Part shown: one piece after another, positions 1 through 7,573 of the stretch | Numbering within the stretch: the stretch's first letter is position 1 | How the letters are laid out: every line of letters begins with the position of its first letter | From: Ignavibacteriales bacterium | GTDB lineage: Bacteria; Bacteroidota; Ignavibacteria; Ignavibacteriales; Ignavibacteriaceae | Assembly (NCBI GenBank): GCA_016709765.1 | Contig: JADJMD010000014.1 | Location: 310,001 to 374,000, forward strand | Reading direction: 5' to 3' | DNA: 64,000 bases | Program-made: the position numbers and the translations under genes | The notes under the pieces: model-generated | Database searches by the model: none | What the model was told of the DNA's origin: nothing | Seen by the model: the letters and a program-made list of their open reading frames with translations, nothing else

Positions 1-742
1 CTGTAAATACGGTGGCACCGCCGCCATCAACAATATCATAAGTCATTTGATAAGTATTAGCTGCTGTTTTTTGATAGTTAGTTTGCAGTTGATATTCATT
101 TCCCAAATCATCGTGAATCGTAGAATTAACATTTGTAACCGTTCCGACTACGTCTGCTGTGTTAAAAAATCCTTTTGAGGAAACTATAGTCCCAAATAAA
201 TCTAATCCGGGCATATTTATACTTTGCACAACACTTTGTGAAAACTTAACATTTATTTTACCACTCGTATCTGTATTTGATTGATATGATTGATTGTCAG
301 ATGAAATTCCATAAGGTTCGCTTGAATAGTCCGTTCCGCCAAAAATATATTTTCCATCGGATTTTGAGTTTGAAGTTTCTAACATAATCTTTAATGAGTT
401 GTCAATCATATCAGCATAAACTTCTAAGTTGGTTTGATTGATTGGGTTTTGAAGTTCAGTTAATTTGCCAACAATACTCATAGCTTCTGATTGCATTGAT
501 TCCATTGCAAAAATTGTTTCATCCAAAAATGACAAACTGTTCTGAATATTTTTTTTATAAGTTTCAGTTTGACCCATCTGATCTGAAATCCGGAAAAGTC
601 TGGAAGTACCAACAGGTGAATCGGATGGTTTCTCAATTTTATTTCCACTCATTATTTGTTTATTTAGAGTAGAAATTCTGTCTTTTATTTTGTTTGTATT
701 TCCAATGTAATTATTAGAAATTATTAAATCACTTATGCGCAT
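1..742 (-). CDS. flgL: Flagellar hook-filament junction protein FlgL (3' end off window)
   Basis: FlgL is the second junction protein between hook and filament. I translated the frame directly: it opens with an ATG at 742 and stays open for 247 codons to the left edge, so the C-terminus is missing. The N-terminus (MRISDLIISNNYIGNTNKIK) and the following long polar helix have the flagellin/FlgL D0-D1 pattern, including the family-typical stretch IMSGNKIEKPSDSPVG. The middle part, with a KYIFGG motif, matches the FlgL variable domain. It starts just after the flgK stop codon (744-746) and is probably translated with it. FlgL proteins are usually near 300 residues, so perhaps 50 or more are lost. 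Flagellin itself is longer or lacks the SGNKIEKPSD-type loop, which makes FlgL the better call. Confidence 0.88.
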   Translation of the reverse strand, partial: MRISDLIISNNYIGNTNKIKDRISTLNKQIMSGNKIEKPSDSPVGTSRLFRISDQMGQTETYKKNIQNSLSFLDETIFAMESMQSEAMSIVGKLTELQNPINQTNLEVYADMIDNSLKIMLETSNSKSDGKYIFGGTDYSSEPYGISSDNQSYQSNTDTSGKINVKFSQSVVQSINMPGLDLFGTIVSSKGFFNTADVVGTVTNVNSTIHDDLGNEYQLQTNYQKTAANTYQMTYDIVDGGGATVFT

Positions 743-743
743 T

Positions 744-2102
744 TTACACCATATTTAAAATTGTTTGTAACATGTCATCAGCAATTGTGATGAGTTTAGC
801 AGATGCCTCATACGTTCGTTGAAACTTCAATACATTTGTCATTTCTTCATCAACAGAAACACCGGATTGCGAAGCTCTTAATTGACCAAGCTCATCCAGA
901 ACCATCTGGTTGGCTTGTGTATAATTATTTTGCAGCATTCCGTCATTGCCAAGTCCGTTAATCATTGAGGCGTAACTTTCCTGTAAGGTGTTACCGTTCA
1001 ATAATTTTGAATCTGTAAGTTGCGCGATACGTATTGCAATTTCTCCATTACCTTCAGTTCCATCCAATGAAATTGCAATTTTATTTGGATCATCAATAAG
1101 TTCAGAATTAATTATCAGTTCGCCGTTTACATAACCTTCAAAGAAATTAAGTCCTGTTTCCTGCGGATCAGAAATTGTGTAACCATTAACGTGTTCGCCG
1201 TTTACAGCTTCAACAAGCTTGGCAATTACACCATCAAGTTTTTGCTGGTAGGCCGGAATCTTTTTTGAATAGACTTGGGAGAGTGCATTAAGTTCACCAC
1301 CGGTTAATACAATCGGGTAAGTCCCATCTTTTACTTTTAAATTTATTTTGCCATTCACCTCTTCAGCAACAAATTCTGCTGAATGCATTCTATCAACAGC
1401 AAGAGCTCCACCGATTGAAATTACTGCTGAGTTTGTGTTATCGTAAACCACATTAATATTTACAAGATTACTTAGTTCATCAACCAGAGCATCACGTTTA
1501 TCCAATAGATCATTAACAGGAACACCATTATAAGCGTTTGAAAATTGCTCGTAATTAATTTGATGTATCTGATCTAAAATCGTATTTACAGAATTTACTT
1601 TTTGCTGAAACTCTTGTTTAATATCGCCTTTTAGAGTATTTAATGATTGATTTATAGAAGTTACTTTTGCTGAAAGATTATTTGCAGCATTTAAAACATT
1701 CGTTCTTAAAGGTGATGAATTTGGAGTAACAGCAAGTTCATTAAAACTGCTAAAAAAGGTTGTCATCAAATTTGATATGCCAAGATCTGAAGGTTCGGAA
1801 AATATTTTCTCTACATCGCCTACTAATTGGCTTTGCCTGTTGCTGTCTGAAAATTTTTGATTTGTACCGATAATATGGGCGTCAACTAACCGATCTCTTA
1901 CACGCGAAACATCTGCAATCTTTACACCGTTGCCCCAAACTAATCCTGCAGTAAGATTTGAGGTTTCCGTTGCAAGCATAATTCGCTGGCGTGAATAATT
2001 GGGATTTGCAGAGTTAACAATATTATGCGACGTCACTTCCAGCGCTCTTCTGTAAACGGCTAAGCTTCGTGAAGATATGTCAAATATTTTTGTTAATGCC
2101 AT
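744..2102 (-). CDS. flgK: Flagellar hook-associated protein FlgK (HAP1)
   Basis: FlgK is exported through the flagellar type III system and forms the first junction ring on the hook tip. The 452-residue product has the rod/hook-type N-terminus (about residues 1-35, SSRSLAVYRRALEVTSHNIVNSAN pattern ending in NPNYSRQR). The C-terminal helix (about 410-452) carries SGVSVDEEMTNVLKFQRTYEASAKLI, the FlgK signature. The hypervariable middle is short compared with the roughly 550-residue enteric protein. It lies between flgN and flgL, the expected junction-protein module. The start ATG at 2102 places the conserved N-terminal helix correctly; the upstream AGAGC is only a weak ribosome-binding site, so coupling to flgN is likely. 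Confidence 0.95.
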   Translation of the reverse strand: MALTKIFDISSRSLAVYRRALEVTSHNIVNSANPNYSRQRIMLATETSNLTAGLVWGNGVKIADVSRVRDRLVDAHIIGTNQKFSDSNRQSQLVGDVEKIFSEPSDLGISNLMTTFFSSFNELAVTPNSSPLRTNVLNAANNLSAKVTSINQSLNTLKGDIKQEFQQKVNSVNTILDQIHQINYEQFSNAYNGVPVNDLLDKRDALVDELSNLVNINVVYDNTNSAVISIGGALAVDRMHSAEFVAEEVNGKINLKVKDGTYPIVLTGGELNALSQVYSKKIPAYQQKLDGVIAKLVEAVNGEHVNGYTISDPQETGLNFFEGYVNGELIINSELIDDPNKIAISLDGTEGNGEIAIRIAQLTDSKLLNGNTLQESYASMINGLGNDGMLQNNYTQANQMVLDELGQLRASQSGVSVDEEMTNVLKFQRTYEASAKLITIADDMLQTILNMV

Positions 2103-2111
2103 TGTGTTGCT

Positions 2112-2567
2112 CTAAATTTTTCTATCAAAAAAATTTTCTTTTTTTGTACCAAGAATATTTTTGATTAAGTCGCGTATGAACTGTCTTGAATTACTAATGA
2201 TTATTTCATTCTGTGAATTCAGTAAAAGAACTTCTTTAACCTTTTCTAATAAAATGGTTCTAACCTGGTTAAACTCTTCAGAAACTTCAGGATCAATCGC
2301 TAATAAAACATCGGCTAACTTATCCATGCCTTCATTTTTATCAACTTCAATTTTATAATGCTTTAAAGCCATCGTAACTGCATTAGATCTTCGTTCTTCA
2401 CAGTCTTTAACGCGATTAAGAATTTTTTCTTCCTTATCAATTGCAATTTCAATATCATCAAGTTCGCTATTAACTATTGATCTTTGCAATAACTTTAACG
2501 TATTAATAAAATCACTTAATAAAGTAATTTGTTCATAAGTTAGTTTTAAAATTTCGTCATAGTACAT
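2112..2567 (-). CDS. flgN: FlgN-like export chaperone for FlgK/FlgL
   Basis: The product is a 151-residue, almost wholly helical protein without signal peptide. It has a leading helix MYYDEILKLTYEQITLLSDFINTLKLLQRSIV and later amphipathic helices, the shape of the FlgN chaperone family that delivers FlgK and FlgL to the export gate. I chose the ATG at 2567 because GAGGAG lies seven to twelve bases upstream; a longer in-frame start at 2600 would overlap flgJ more deeply and lacks such a site. Its place between flgJ and flgK agrees with FlgN in many species. Sequence similarity in this family is low, so the call rests on length, helix pattern and position. Confidence 0.72.
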   Translation of the reverse strand: MYYDEILKLTYEQITLLSDFINTLKLLQRSIVNSELDDIEIAIDKEEKILNRVKDCEERRSNAVTMALKHYKIEVDKNEGMDKLADVLLAIDPEVSEEFNQVRTILLEKVKEVLLLNSQNEIIISNSRQFIRDLIKNILGTKKENFFDRKI

Positions 2568-3384
2568 TTTTCGGCTCCTCAAAATTCTTAAGATATCCAA
2601 TTACACGCTTTACATATGTTTGAGTTTCTGTAAAAGGTGGAATTCCATTGTATTTATCAACATTTCCAGGTCCTGCGTTATATCCGGCTAAAGCAAACTT
2701 TAGGTCTCCATTGTATTTTCGAAGAAGTTGGGACAAATATTTAGCCCCGCCCATAATATTTTCTTTTGGATCAAAAACATTGTTAATTCCCAAGTATTGT
2801 GCGGTCGAATCAATAATCTGCATCAAGCCTTTTGCGCTTGCAGTTGAAACTGCATTTTCTTTAGCGGAAGATTCTGCAAGTATTACAGATTTAATGATAT
2901 TTTTATCAACTCCGTAAGTTTCTGAGGCTTGATTAATAATTTCATCATATTTACTTAATCTTGTTAAAGATTGGTTTGATGGTTCAACAACAGGAATTTC
3001 TGTACTGCTGCTTGTTACTTCAATCTTTGGTTGATTTTTTAGCGGAGTTAATTTTGGATTTAAAACTTCAGTTGATAAAGTTTCACCTGTTAATCTTTTA
3101 TAAATTTCATCAGCTACTCCAAGCCCTGTTCCTTTAGAAATCTTATCAGCAATTTCAAACTGAAAAATGGAATCAAAAAAATCTCCGCCAAAATTACTTT
3201 CACCAAACATTCCGCCGCTTGTAGTTTGATTCATACTTTTTAGCATCATTGATGTTAATAAACTTTCAAACTGTTTAGAAACATCCGCCATTCTTTGTTT
3301 TTCAGAAAGCGAAAGATTTTTTGCTTCCGGTGTAAATGGAATGTGTTTCTGTTCGTTAGTTATTTTTAAACTTAAATCGTTCAT
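2557..3384 (-). CDS. flgJ: FlgJ: rod-binding domain fused to lytic transglycosylase (SLT) domain
   Basis: FlgJ caps the growing rod in the periplasm and opens the murein layer. Residues about 28-100 (DVSKQFESLLTSMMLKSMNQ, then DFFDSIFQFEIADKISK and GLGVADEIYKRL) are the rod-binding domain. A proline- and serine-rich linker follows (101-140). Residues about 145-265 are a goose-lysozyme-like SLT domain, with predicted catalytic Glu171 in ILAESSAKENAVS, then KGLMQI (185-190) and AGYNAGPGNV (233-242). Enteric FlgJ instead carries a glucosaminidase-type (GH73) domain, so the enzyme class here differs. There is no signal peptide, as expected for a protein exported by the flagellar system. The gene follows flgI by one base and overlaps flgN. 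Confidence 0.9.
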   Translation of the reverse strand: MNDLSLKITNEQKHIPFTPEAKNLSLSEKQRMADVSKQFESLLTSMMLKSMNQTTSGGMFGESNFGGDFFDSIFQFEIADKISKGTGLGVADEIYKRLTGETLSTEVLNPKLTPLKNQPKIEVTSSSTEIPVVEPSNQSLTRLSKYDEIINQASETYGVDKNIIKSVILAESSAKENAVSTASAKGLMQIIDSTAQYLGINNVFDPKENIMGGAKYLSQLLRKYNGDLKFALAGYNAGPGNVDKYNGIPPFTETQTYVKRVIGYLKNFEEPKNVL

Positions 3385-3385
3385 T

Positions 3386-4480
3386 TTAGATGATAACTAA
3401 TTCTGCTATTAGAGCGCCCGCTTCTTTAAGTGCTTGAAAAATTGCAATAATTTCTTTTGGCGTAACTTTTAATGAATTAAGAGCGCTTGCAACTTCCTGT
3501 ACATTAGATGCGCCGGAGATTGCAATTGTGTTTGTTGAATCCTGTGTTGCATAAGGCACTAAATTGTTTACCACAGCCGTATTACCGTTTGAAAAAGCAC
3601 CAGGCTGAGAAACAATTGGATAATTTTCAATAGTAATATTTAAACTGCCGTGTGTAATTGATACAGGTTTTATTTGAACATTTGTACCCGCAACTACAGT
3701 TCCTGTTCTTTCATTTAGAACTACCTTTGCAGCATAATCAGTTTCAACATTTAAAACTTCAAGCTCAGCAAGAAAACCTACAATATTAGTTTGCCTGTCT
3801 TTTGGGATAGTAACACGAATTTCCGATGCATCAATTGAAGTTGCGGCACTATCGCCAAATGTTGCATTAATAGAATTAGCAACATTGTTAGATGTTGTTA
3901 AATCAGGCATTCTTAAATAAACACTTATTTGTTTGTCGATAACAATTTCATTCTCAAGTGTTTCCTTCAAAATGCCGCCTTGCGGAACTCTGCCGGCAAG
4001 TGAATGATTTTTTGCAACTCTATTCCCGCTTGAGGTGTTATAATCATATCCGCCAATAGAAATCGAGCCTTGTGCAAAGGCGTAAACTTCACCCGCAATT
4101 CCGGAAAGTGGAGTCATCAAAAGAGTCCCACCAAGTAAACTTGTTGCATCGCCCATTGAAGAAACTGTAACATCAAACTTTGCACCTGGTTTGTAATTAG
4201 AATTTAGATTTGCGGTTACCATTACTGCGGCAACGTTTCTGGTCTTTACATCTGTTTGCGGAACTGTTATTCCAAATCTTTTTAACATACTTGTTATAGA
4301 TTGCATAGTAAACTGAGTACGATAGCTATCGCCTGTTCCTGCTAATCCAACAACCAAACCATAGCCAATCACCTGTTCAGAATTATTGCCGGAAATTGTC
4401 GCAATATCTTTTATTCTTTGTGAATAGGCTAGTGACGACAAGACAATAAATACTAATATTAAAAGACTAAATCTTTTCAT
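3386..4480 (-). CDS. flgI: Flagellar P-ring protein FlgI
   Basis: FlgI is exported by Sec and assembles the periplasmic P ring around the rod with help from FlgA. The 364-residue product begins with a signal peptide (MKRFSLLILVFIVLSSLAYSQ, cleavage likely after YSQ). It continues with the family signature RIKDIATISGNNSEQVIGYGLVVGLAGTGD and further blocks such as GDATSLLGGTLLMTPL and the conserved C-terminal ASNVQEVASALNSLKVTPKEIIAIFQALKEAGAL. Length and block order agree with FlgI throughout. It lies between flgH and flgJ in the same order as in enteric flg operons. Confidence 0.97.
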   Translation of the reverse strand: MKRFSLLILVFIVLSSLAYSQRIKDIATISGNNSEQVIGYGLVVGLAGTGDSYRTQFTMQSITSMLKRFGITVPQTDVKTRNVAAVMVTANLNSNYKPGAKFDVTVSSMGDATSLLGGTLLMTPLSGIAGEVYAFAQGSISIGGYDYNTSSGNRVAKNHSLAGRVPQGGILKETLENEIVIDKQISVYLRMPDLTTSNNVANSINATFGDSAATSIDASEIRVTIPKDRQTNIVGFLAELEVLNVETDYAAKVVLNERTGTVVAGTNVQIKPVSITHGSLNITIENYPIVSQPGAFSNGNTAVVNNLVPYATQDSTNTIAISGASNVQEVASALNSLKVTPKEIIAIFQALKEAGALIAELVII

Positions 4481-4488
4481 ACTTCACC

Positions 4489-5058
4489 TTAAAAAATCCA
4501 ATGGAAGAACTTTGTTAACCAGCCTGGCGATTGTGCATCATCTATAAGTCCGCTTCCTTCAAAACTTATTTCAGCATCAGAAATATTATAAGATAGAACG
4601 GAGTTGTCGGCTCTAACATCTGTTGCCCTAACAACTCCTTTAATATTTACTAATTGTTCTTCGCCGTTGATAGTAATTTTTTTACTGCCACTTATCAGCA
4701 TATTTCCATTTTCAAGAACTGATTCAATTGTTGCACTAATTTTTGTTTGAATCATACCGGATGATTCTGTTGATCCGGAACCGCTAAAATCATTGTTGGA
4801 ACCAACGCCTACATTTACTTCCGGAACATCAGTTGAGCTTACTTTCCCCGCGAGATTAAATCCAAGATCACTTTCTCTTGAGCTATTAGTTCTTGCTTTA
4901 TTAGTTGCAAGTGAAGATTCCACAACTATAATTGTTATCGCATCGCCTATATTAGATGCTTTTTGATCGGAGAATAATGAGTAGTAAGAGTTTTTTCTCA
5001 TATTCTGTGGGAATACTGCTGCGATTAGTAAAACAGAAATTAAAATTGCTTTTTTCAT
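4489..5058 (-). CDS. flgH: Flagellar L-ring protein FlgH
   Basis: FlgH forms the outer-membrane L ring. The 189-residue product has the FlgH core: SLFSDQKASNIGDAITIIVVESSLATNKA near the start, then TKISATIESVLENGNMLISGSKKITINGEEQLVNIKGVVRATDV, ending in GWLTKFFHWIF. The N-terminus is a signal peptide (MKKAILISVLLIAAVFPQN), but there is no lipobox cysteine, whereas enteric FlgH is a lipoprotein. I prefer the ATG at 5058 because it begins the signal peptide; an in-frame TTG at 5070 would add four residues (MSDK) and overlap flgA. Neither start has a strong ribosome-binding site. Confidence 0.93.
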   Translation of the reverse strand: MKKAILISVLLIAAVFPQNMRKNSYYSLFSDQKASNIGDAITIIVVESSLATNKARTNSSRESDLGFNLAGKVSSTDVPEVNVGVGSNNDFSGSGSTESSGMIQTKISATIESVLENGNMLISGSKKITINGEEQLVNIKGVVRATDVRADNSVLSYNISDAEISFEGSGLIDDAQSPGWLTKFFHWIF

Positions 5059-5062
5059 TTTA

Positions 5063-5704
5063 TCACTCAACTATTACCTTGGTTGCGTCAATAATTCTTG
5101 CTTTAAATATTTTATTACCTGACGATACAAACTCAATTAAATCACCAGCACCGCCGTGTTGCCTTGCAAAAGCTTCCGTCGTCACAGTTACATTTCCATT
5201 TCTAACTTCTGCAAATACTTTATCACCTGAACTTATTAAAGGAATTTTTTCAATCTTTTCTTCAAAAAGGATTTCTCCTTTCTTAATAAAAGTTTTTGCA
5301 CGATAATCTGTTAATGCACAATCAACACTTAATGGATTTCCATTAATTCTAGTTACGTCTAAAACTTTTTCTTCAAATCCTGAATTATGCAACAAATCTT
5401 TTCTTTCAAAATCTTTATTAGCCACTAAAAGTTTTTTTAACAATTGAACCTTAACTGAAACAATAGACGCAGAAGTTTTTTTTCCTTTTGTTGCAATAAC
5501 CGGTATGTATGCAATACCCTTACCAAGGTTAATATTTCGCGTATAGTCAATTTCAATTTCATCATCAGATGAAAAATTTTGCTGAAGTCGTATCTCAATC
5601 TTTTGATACTCTGGGAACTCTTTCTGAAGGTATTGAAGAACTTTCTCTTCAAAAGTTTGAGAAAAAACTTGAACACTAAACAATATGAATATTAACAATC
5701 TCAC
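5063..5704 (-). CDS. flgA: P-ring assembly chaperone FlgA
   Basis: FlgA is a periplasmic chaperone for P-ring (FlgI) assembly. The 213-residue product starts with a GTG at 5704 and a signal peptide (MRLLIFILFSVQVFSQ). Residues about 85-150 look like the SAF domain (VANKDFERKDLLHNSGFEEK, then RAKTFIKKGEILFEEKIEKIPLI). The C-terminal part (GDKVFAEVRNGNVTVTTEAFARQHGGAGDLIEFV, then KIFKARIIDATKVIVE) is the typical FlgA ending. It sits between flgG and flgH, whose products cooperate in ring building around the rod. Confidence 0.9.
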   Translation of the reverse strand: MRLLIFILFSVQVFSQTFEEKVLQYLQKEFPEYQKIEIRLQQNFSSDDEIEIDYTRNINLGKGIAYIPVIATKGKKTSASIVSVKVQLLKKLLVANKDFERKDLLHNSGFEEKVLDVTRINGNPLSVDCALTDYRAKTFIKKGEILFEEKIEKIPLISSGDKVFAEVRNGNVTVTTEAFARQHGGAGDLIEFVSSGNKIFKARIIDATKVIVE

Positions 5705-5710
5705 TGCTTC

Positions 5711-6508
5711 TTATCTTTTAAGATTATTAGCCATTGTCATCATTTCTTCAACTGTCTTTACTGTTTTACTGCTTAGCTCGTAAGCACGTTGTGCAGTTAT
5801 CATAGCAATCATTTCATCAACAACATCAACGTTTGAAGATTCCAGATAGCCTTGATGAAGTTCACCAAAACCATCAAAGCCAGGATTGCCAAGTATTGGT
5901 CTTCCGCTTTCAGGTGATTCTGAATATAGATTATCACCAAGCGCTAACAATCCCCCGGGATTTAAAAATCTTACCAATTGAATATTACCTACAGGAACTC
6001 TATTTCCATCGGATTGCTGCAGCTCAACGTTGCCATCCCTACTAATTACAACTCCAACAGAATTATCATCAAGAGAAATATCTGGGTCAAGCAAATAGCC
6101 TCCTGAAGTACAAAGATTTCCATCAGAGTTTAATTTGAATGAGCCATCACGCGTGTAAACTAGTGTTCCATCAACTTTTCTTACTTGAAAAAAACCTTCA
6201 CCTTGTATTGCAACATCTAGAGGAGTATTGGTTGCAGTTATATCACCCTGCAAAAAAGATTTTTGTGTTGATGAGGGTTTTACTCCGTTTCCAACTTGCA
6301 CAGTTCCTGTTCCGGAAGTTGAATTGCCGGGTGTGTTTGAGTTCACAGTATTTACCACAACTTCTTGATACATCAAATCCTGAAACTCAGCTTTACTTTT
6401 TTTAAATGCTGTTGTGTTCATGTTTGCCATATTATTCGAGATCACTTCTATATTGATCTGCTGTGCATACATTCCTGAAGCCGCTGTTCTTAATGCTCTG
6501 TTGCTCAT
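5711..6508 (-). CDS. flgG: Distal rod protein FlgG
   Basis: FlgG forms the distal rod that passes through the P and L rings. The 265-residue product has the N-terminal rod signature SNRALRTAASGMYAQQINIEVISNNMANMNTTAFKKSKAEFQDLMYQ and the C-terminal signature HQGYLESSNVDVVDEMIAMITAQRAYELSSKTVKTVEEMM. The middle holds GEGFFQVRKVDGTLVYTRDGSFKLNSDG, standard for FlgG/FlgF. Length matches the roughly 260 residues of FlgG elsewhere. It follows flgF, the other FlgG-like rod gene, and precedes the ring genes. Confidence 0.97.
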   Translation of the reverse strand: MSNRALRTAASGMYAQQINIEVISNNMANMNTTAFKKSKAEFQDLMYQEVVVNTVNSNTPGNSTSGTGTVQVGNGVKPSSTQKSFLQGDITATNTPLDVAIQGEGFFQVRKVDGTLVYTRDGSFKLNSDGNLCTSGGYLLDPDISLDDNSVGVVISRDGNVELQQSDGNRVPVGNIQLVRFLNPGGLLALGDNLYSESPESGRPILGNPGFDGFGELHQGYLESSNVDVVDEMIAMITAQRAYELSSKTVKTVEEMMTMANNLKR

Positions 6509-6528
6509 ACTAACCTCTTGTTACTATT

Positions 6529-7230
6529 TTAAATTCTTCCAAGATCATTTGCTTTTTCTAATGAACTATCTAAGTAATTAACCATCTTATATGCTGTCTC
6601 GTAATCTTTCGAAAGGTTAATCATGTTTTCTAATTCAATCATCGGGTTAACGTTTGATTCTTCTAAGTAACCCTGTCTTACTTCAAATTCTGATTCTAGA
6701 GCAAAATCCTGAATGTCTTGAGTTGTGTTAAAATTTAATCCCGTTTTTCGTTTTTCATAATCATCAATTTTTACTATAAGCAAATCTGCAACGTGTGTTT
6801 CGTTAATGCTAAGCGCACCGCTGTGAGAAATTTTAATATCTGTTTGCGCACCATTCATATATTCTATAAGACTTATTTCTCCGCCCTTGCCCATTACTTT
6901 ATTCCCTTGTTCATTTACGAGAAATCCATCATCAGATACTTTAAAATTTCCTTTGCGCGTAAATTCATATCCGTTTTGTGATTGGATTGTGAACATTCCT
7001 TCACCAACTAATGCAAGATCCATTGGATTTGAGGTTTCAAAAATCTCACCTTGAGTAGTATCAACTGAGCTTCTTATCTGTGAATTTCCTTCGGCTTTTA
7101 AAATCTCAGAAAATAGGCCTTCACGTTTAAATCCAACAGTATTAATATTTGCTAAGTTTCCGGAAATCTTTTCCATGTTTTTATTTGCAGCCAAAAGGCT
7201 TCTAGCAGATTGATAAATTCCTTTAATCAT
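6529..7230 (-). CDS. flgF: Rod protein FlgF
   Basis: This is a FlgG-related rod protein of 233 residues. It has the N-terminal pattern MIKGIYQSARSLLAANKNMEKISGNLANINTVGFKREGLF, a middle block GEGMFTIQSQNGYEFTRKGNFKVSDDG, and a C-terminal RQGYLEESNVNPMIELENMINLSKDYETAYKMVNYLDSSLEKA. It is shorter and more divergent than its neighbour flgG, which fits FlgF, a proximal rod component. Two FlgG-like genes in a row are the usual flgF-flgG pair. Confidence 0.88.
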   Translation of the reverse strand: MIKGIYQSARSLLAANKNMEKISGNLANINTVGFKREGLFSEILKAEGNSQIRSSVDTTQGEIFETSNPMDLALVGEGMFTIQSQNGYEFTRKGNFKVSDDGFLVNEQGNKVMGKGGEISLIEYMNGAQTDIKISHSGALSINETHVADLLIVKIDDYEKRKTGLNFNTTQDIQDFALESEFEVRQGYLEESNVNPMIELENMINLSKDYETAYKMVNYLDSSLEKANDLGRI

Positions 7231-7253
7231 TTTTGTTCACCGTTAATTAATTA

Positions 7254-7571
7254 CTATTTACTACACATCTGTATTTTTGCGGCTAATAGAATTTCACCCG
7301 CTGGCATTTTTAATTTTTTTGATGTATTGATTAGCTGCTTTTGATTAACGTCATCAATATGTTTTGCTTTTTTCAAAAGCTGTTGTCTTTTCTTTTGTAA
7401 CTTTTTATCGGAATGGATTAATAATTTTTCTTCGCGAAGTAGCCCGACATTGTGTTTAAACTGTGAATCTATATTTCTTTTCGATCCATTTCTCATAAAG
7501 AGAACATATGCAATTACAATAAGTAGAATTATAATTGCAGCTACTTTAATTATTAATAATCCTGTAATCAT
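7254..7571 (-). CDS. Small single-span membrane protein, possible SwrB/DUF6115-like
   Basis: I do not recognise a close family. The 105-residue product has one N-terminal membrane segment (about residues 3-26, rich in Ile, Leu and Val), then a basic, charged helical region with coiled-coil character. It ends in a compact helix-turn-helix-like tail (DVNQKQLINTSKKLKMPAGEILLAAK). This layout (one span, coiled coil, short C-terminal HTH-like tail with an L-x-M-x-x-GE-I pattern) resembles SwrB and the DUF6115/DUF2802 proteins found beside flagellar genes in other phyla. SwrB assists flagellar export activation in Bacillus; a similar role here is only an inference from shape and place. It lies between the degenerate kinase gene and flgF. 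Confidence 0.6.
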   Translation of the reverse strand: MITGLLIIKVAAIIILLIVIAYVLFMRNGSKRNIDSQFKHNVGLLREEKLLIHSDKKLQKKRQQLLKKAKHIDDVNQKQLINTSKKLKMPAGEILLAAKIQMCSK

Positions 7572-7573
7572 TT

